DNA of 6,526 nt from Chloroflexota bacterium (GTDB lineage: Bacteria; Chloroflexota; Limnocylindria; Limnocylindrales; CSP1-4). The DNA is taken from assembly GCA_021815005.1 (NCBI GenBank), contig JAKAHL010000117.1:1-6526 (forward strand). Reading direction: 5' to 3'. The notes beneath the pieces are model-generated. The model searched no databases, was not told where the DNA came from, and saw nothing but the letters and a program-made list of their open reading frames with translations. The translations under genes were made by a program, and so were the position numbers. The stretch's first letter is position 1. Every line of letters starts with the position of its first letter. Below, piece by piece: positions 6,071 through 6,526 of this stretch.

Positions 6071-6526
6071 ATGCCCCGCCGCCAGACCGTTCTGCTGGCT
6101 GCGCCCGCTCTGCTCGCCCTGCTGGCGAGCGCGTGCGAGCCGGCGGCCATCAATCCCGAGGCGTCGTTCGCCGGGGCCAGCATCGCCATCGAGGCCCTGG
6201 GCCTGACGTTCACCCCCGACATCGTCACGGCGCCCGCCAACGTGCCGGTCCGCCTCGTCCTTGACAACGCGGACCAGGGGGTGTCGAACGACCTCCACGT
6301 GTTCCAGGGCGACTCCGAGCTCGGCCGGGCGCCCGCGGTCATCGGACCGGGCTACACGTCCGTGGTGCTGCCTCCGCTGGCCCCCGGCCGCTACCAGTTC
6401 GCGTCCACGACCCAGCCCGACATGATCGGGACGCTCATCGTCGCCCCCGGCGCGCCGGTCGGCCCGAGCGGGCCCGCCTCGGCGCCGCCGGCCGCCTCCG
6501 GTGCCCCGGCCGCCTCCGGTGCCCCG
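6071..6526 (+). CDS. Secreted lipoprotein with cupredoxin-like domain lacking most copper ligands, 3' end cut by window edge
   Basis: The first 152 residues of a predicted exported lipoprotein. MPRRQ is followed by a hydrophobic stretch (residues 7-19) and a lipobox-like LASAC with Cys22 as the lipidated residue. Residues about 36-126 resemble a single small cupredoxin domain: a beta strand, GLTFTPD (44-50), VPVRLVLDNADQGV (58-71), then APGRYQF (104-110) and PDMIGTLIVAPG (116-127). In related domains the ligands sit in PHN, a Cys after the TYxFxC strand, HP and a Met. Here the aligned positions are Asn73, Ser112, Gln115 and Met118, so a type 1 copper site is unlikely. His76 is nearby but out of register. 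From about 128 the chain becomes a Pro/Ala/Ser/Gly linker that ends in a tandem repeat at the window edge, so a further domain or a C-terminal tail lies outside. No link to the permease is evident. The lipoprotein is likely; the cupredoxin fold is inferred from motif spacing. Confidence 0.75.
   Translation, partial: MPRRQTVLLAAPALLALLASACEPAAINPEASFAGASIAIEALGLTFTPDIVTAPANVPVRLVLDNADQGVSNDLHVFQGDSELGRAPAVIGPGYTSVVLPPLAPGRYQFASTTQPDMIGTLIVAPGAPVGPSGPASAPPAASGAPAASGAP
6488..6526 (+). repeat. 18-base tandem repeat in the lipoprotein linker
   Basis: The unit CCGGCCGCCTCCGGTGCC occurs exactly twice (6488-6505 and 6506-6523), and the first three bases of a third copy follow before the window ends. 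It encodes PAASGA repeats. Being in frame and identical at the DNA level, it suggests recent slippage expansion; the full copy number lies outside the window. Confidence 0.85.

Overview
This is a compact, visibly high-GC window with strong Shine-Dalgarno sites, short intergenic gaps and third-codon positions that are almost all G or C. A polyphosphate-type glucokinase, GlnA-like ligases and an Ala/Pro/Ser/Gly-rich lipoprotein together suggest a high-GC Actinomycetota or Chloroflexota genome. The sequence alone does not decide between them. I see no insertion sequence, tRNA, rRNA, CRISPR array or phage gene.

Layout: four genes run leftward, in transcription order SDR oxidoreductase 2 (4028-3270), glutamine synthetase-family ligase (3209-1779), SDR oxidoreductase 1 (1647-880) and polyphosphate glucokinase (815 to beyond the left edge). 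The gaps are 60, 131 and 64 bases, so they could form one operon, possibly with a break or attenuation point in the 131-base gap. Diverging from them across a 156-base regulatory gap is an APC-superfamily amino acid/amine permease (4185-5846, rightward). It is followed by a hairpin that may be its terminator. After a 224-base gap, which includes a 19-base near-perfect palindrome, a lipoprotein gene with a cupredoxin-like domain starts at 6071 and runs off the right edge inside a tandem repeat.

How the genes may work together: the permease, the ligase and the two NAD-type SDRs look like a small catabolic module for a nitrogen compound. The ligase keeps the glutamine synthetase metal and glutamate/ATP motifs. 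At the position of the E. coli GlnA Glu327 ammonium-site residue it has Trp344, and it lacks the adenylylation motif. Both traits are typical of gamma-glutamyl-amine ligases (PuuA, GlnA3/GlnA4, IpuC-like) rather than housekeeping GlnA. A reasonable hypothesis is uptake of an amine or amino alcohol, gamma-glutamylation, then oxidation of a hydroxyl group by the SDRs. The substrate cannot be read from the sequence. The glucokinase at the operon end belongs to sugar phosphorylation and has no obvious link. It carries an unusual acidic N-terminal extension of about 70 residues.

The most unusual single item is the lipoprotein: its fold signature resembles small secreted cupredoxins, but three of the four expected copper-ligand positions appear to be substituted.
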